Shown piece by piece: positions 62,143 through 64,000 of a DNA stretch of 64,000 nucleotides (positions are counted from its first letter, which is position 1; each line of letters begins with the position of its first letter). The notes under the pieces were generated by a model, which was given only the letters and a program-made list of their open reading frames with translations, ran no database searches and was not told where the DNA came from. Source of the stretch: Pseudanabaena sp. ABRG5-3 (GTDB lineage: Bacteria > Cyanobacteriota > Cyanobacteriia > Pseudanabaenales > Pseudanabaenaceae); contig NZ_AP017560.1 in the NCBI RefSeq assembly GCF_003967015.1, forward strand, positions 2,666,001 through 2,730,000. The letters run 5' to 3'. The position numbers and the translations under genes were made by a program.

Positions 62143-62623
62143 ATGAAGCTTTAGACATTTGTTCGAGAATTCTCTGGACAATTTCAAAGCCTGTTAGGGT
62201 TTGCCATACAAAAATGCCGACTAATACGGTGTTAACCGCGATATGAGTACTCCGCGCCCATTCCTTGCCCTGTTGCAGTATAGGTGCTAATGCCGCCGAT
62301 AGAGCCGCTAAGAAAGTTAATCCTAAGCCAGCAATCAAATGCGCTCCTACAAACAGCTTGCCATTGTTGTTGTAAGTTACAGCCATACCACCGATCGCAC
62401 CTGCCACCATTAACAATAAAAATACCGAACCTAGATTGTGATGGAGGAGATTATATTTTTTGGAGATTAGCGCTTTTTTCTCTTCACCCTCAGTGCTACG
62501 AATTCTGCGGTATTGCCACCCAACATAACCTGCATACAATGCCAAAATTAGGGTCAGGGTCATGAGAATGGGGTGAGCAAAAGTCACCAATGTTTTAAGT
62601 GGTTCGGGAATTGCAATAATCAT
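62141..62623 (-). CDS. DUF4079 family membrane protein
   Basis: 160 residues with four hydrophobic segments (about 12-32, 57-80, 90-112, 125-148). The start PLKTLVTFAHPILMTLTLIL and NLLHHNLGSVFLLLMVAGAI are typical of DUF4079, found in cyanobacteria and plastids. Histidines in HPILM, LLHHNLG and FVGAHLIAGL at helix positions recall b-type heme ligands, but haem binding is only a guess. Single gene. Confidence 0.85.
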   Translation of the reverse strand: MIIAIPEPLKTLVTFAHPILMTLTLILALYAGYVGWQYRRIRSTEGEEKKALISKKYNLLHHNLGSVFLLLMVAGAIGGMAVTYNNNGKLFVGAHLIAGLGLTFLAALSAALAPILQQGKEWARSTHIAVNTVLVGIFVWQTLTGFEIVQRILEQMSKAS

Positions 62624-62788
62624 AAACTCGGCGGGGTATCTATTAGAGTGAGCAGTGTAAAGATTTTGTCGTAAATCTTATCTAATCGTTAATAATTTTA
62701 ATACATGCTTGAATCATAAAGCCGTGCTTTGCATGGCAAAACTGAAAATCAGTGTATTCTGTAGATGTACTGATTGTGGATGTACTGA

Positions 62789-63280
62789 TTATTGTGGGGT
62801 GATCGCTTCCCAATCTCGAAAAGTTGCAGCTTGTCCCCAGAGTTTCCCCTCTTGATCGACCACATTCCAGATAATTGCTTGATTAATATAAAAGCGATCG
62901 CCATTACTCGCAATCCGAATACCGCGATACTTGCTGATATAGCCCTGATATTTTGCCTGTGCTAGGAGTTTTTCCCTTTCGCTACGTTCAATCGGTTCAG
63001 CCGTATAGCGCGAGGGCGTAGATATGAAAGTTTGCCAATCCATTTTCCAGAGATCGAGAGCCTTTTGATTTCCATAGTTCAGAACTGGATCGGCTTGAGT
63101 ACCGTGAGAAACTACTATAAAATCGGCATTAAACAGTAAATTTGCGACTTCTATTGGTGAATTATTGCTAGATGTGATGATTAATGGGTTTCCAGTCCAA
63201 TGCTGAAAGCTATAGCAGAGACGCTGAATATGTTGCACTAGTTCAGGTTGTAACCAAGGCTGAGATTTATCTAAATTCAC
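62789..63280 (-). CDS. MEKHLA domain protein
   Basis: 163 residues. WLQPELVQHIQRLCYSFQHW opens the domain, followed by LLFNADFIVVSHGTQADPVL and YGNQKALDLWKMDWQTFIST, which is the core of the PAS-like MEKHLA family; YISKYRGIRIASNGDRFYI and WNVVDQEGKLWGQAATF complete it. In plants MEKHLA is the C-terminal domain of HD-ZIP III factors, and the bacterial proteins stand alone; a sensory role is likely but not proven. Confidence 0.9.
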   Translation of the reverse strand: MNLDKSQPWLQPELVQHIQRLCYSFQHWTGNPLIITSSNNSPIEVANLLFNADFIVVSHGTQADPVLNYGNQKALDLWKMDWQTFISTPSRYTAEPIERSEREKLLAQAKYQGYISKYRGIRIASNGDRFYINQAIIWNVVDQEGKLWGQAATFRDWEAITPQ

Positions 63281-63387
63281 GATTTATCTGAAAGCAATCT
63301 GCATCAAGCTTACGACAAATTACACTTACAGCAAATTACAACTTGTAATACAACTCATATAGCATTTACCAGTCTAGTGGAATACGG

Positions 63388-63420
63388 TTTGGTGTCCCCG
63401 CCTTCGGCGGGGACACCAAA
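63388..63420. terminator. 15-bp-arm hairpin
   Basis: TTTGGTGTCCCCGCC (63388-63402) pairs with GGCGGGGACACCAAA (63406-63420) around TTC. Confidence 0.75.
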
Positions 63421-63449
63421 CTCTGTACCTCACTTGATTGAAAAGCTCT

Positions 63450-63548
63450 AAGTAGTTGGGTGCAAAATATAAAAACCCAAAACCTGTGGCGCACGCGCAG
63501 AGTGCGCTACAGGTTTTGGTTCTGTTTTTTAATTACGCCTAGCTACTT
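63450..63548. repeat. MITE-like family 2 element, complete
   Basis: Ends AAGTAGTTGGGTGCAA and TTACGCCTAGCTACTT are imperfect inverted repeats. The centre (about 63478-63519) is a GC-rich stem, CAAAACCTGTGGCGCAC against GTGCGCTACAGGTTTTG. The related copy is at 54383-54469, sharing the right end and stem design with different bases. Confidence 0.7.
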
Positions 63549-63644
63549 ATAAAGATAATGATGGACAATGCCAAAAATCATCCATCATTCCCAAAATTTG
63601 CAATAAAGTGTGTAAATAGATTGCTATTCCCTAATCTAAAAACT

Positions 63645-64000
63645 ATGAATGCTGAGTATTTGCGGTGGCGATCACAATTTGTGCGAAAGAGATTACAGAT
63701 TGTCACCGCGATCGCGGCAGTTTGCATTTTGAGCTTTATGGCATTTGCTTTGATAGGGAATAAAGGGGATATTCCACTCAAAACTGACATTAGCCTTACT
63801 TTAGATTTGATTATTGAGACTGTGTTAATCGCAGTTTTTATATTATTGCGATCGCGCTTTGCCAATACCTATGTCTATCCTATCTTCTTCATTGTTCCGA
63901 CCCTGATTATATTGACGATGCAGATTAATGCGTCATCAGCAGGAATTATTGCGCCATTTTTCATACCTTGGGTATTGGTATTTGTTGCCCAAGCTACTCT
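63645..64000 (+). CDS. N-terminus of a membrane protein (partial)
   Basis: From an ATG at 63645 the frame is open to the right edge (118 codons). It begins MNAEYLRWRSQFVRKRLQIV, then has at least four hydrophobic segments (about 20-35, 45-65, 75-95, 100-118). The W-R-x-Q-F-x-x-x-R-L opening before a set of helices is like the membrane part of cyanobacterial adenylate cyclase or sensor proteins; the output domain lies outside the window, so the function is open. Confidence 0.6.
   Translation, partial: MNAEYLRWRSQFVRKRLQIVTAIAAVCILSFMAFALIGNKGDIPLKTDISLTLDLIIETVLIAVFILLRSRFANTYVYPIFFIVPTLIILTMQINASSAGIIAPFFIPWVLVFVAQAT

Noticed and set aside
7520-63644. Insertion sequences
   Set aside because: No transposase-like frame was found; only short non-coding elements.
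63578-63865. 95-codon minus-strand frame at the right edge
   Set aside because: The plus-strand frame from 63645 has a better start and a clear membrane-helix pattern.

Overview
The window looks like chromosomal DNA of a filamentous or unicellular cyanobacterium, most likely close to Pseudanabaena. The grounds are phycocyanin genes (cpcB, cpcA) with their lyase genes cpcE and cpcF, ndhB, a front-end lipid desaturase, a stand-alone PCP-reductase-domain protein, and the palindrome GCGATCGC (HIP1) scattered through most of the sequence. The genus is an inference; I could not run a search. I saw no transposase, phage gene or rRNA.

Layout. 1-249 is the N-terminus of a membrane sensor protein running off the left edge. 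dnaX (327-2330) is followed by a CRISPR leader and an 18-repeat array (2783-4061) with no cas genes in view. Then come trpD (4205-5254), a four-domain glycan-initiation fusion protein (5372-7519), a repeat-rich gap, a DUF427 protein, a PilB/GspE-type ATPase, a PCP-reductase-domain peptide and a PadR regulator. PadR is divergent from a three-gene set: SDR, cupin and carotenoid oxygenase (11368-14333). After a nuclease-like protein and an HTH protein come the phycocyanin genes cpcB-cpcA-cpcE-cpcF (minus strand, 15691-18700), glyQ, a divergent ProA-like protein and tRNA-Leu(UAG).

From 22738 to 37884 fourteen plus-strand genes form a polysaccharide locus: a Wzt-type export ATPase, two FkbM and two other methyltransferases, an alpha-1,2-fucosyltransferase-like protein, several GT2 and GT4 glycosyltransferases and a Wzy-like membrane polymerase. 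The fusion protein at 5372-7519 could start the same or another glycan. ispG follows on the opposite strand, then a Mn/Zn ABC transporter operon (39443-42121) whose first start codon lies inside a large inverted repeat.

42118-45558 is an accessory patch: a pentapeptide-repeat protein, a vanW gene cut by an in-frame amber codon, a decayed DUF433/DUF5615 toxin-antitoxin pair, a small antitoxin-like protein, and one open reading frame that joins a DarT-like DNA ADP-ribosyltransferase to a DarG-like macrodomain. Housekeeping resumes with ndhB. A very large SNF2 helicase and a Bax1-like DUF790 nuclease lie in tandem (48356-53946). The right side carries a class V aminotransferase, a pilin-like lipoprotein, a dCMP-deaminase-like protein, a front-end desaturase, a UmuD-like protein, an aldo/keto reductase with ferredoxin-like cysteines, a YajQ-like protein, a DUF4079 protein, a MEKHLA protein and the start of a membrane protein.

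Two non-genic patterns recur. Intergenic spaces hold long perfect palindromes (arms of 14-27 bp, three-base loops, often the same GCGC-TTC-GCGC tip) that probably act as terminators. There are also at least three families of short MITE-like elements, one with clear target-site duplications (57840-57991).
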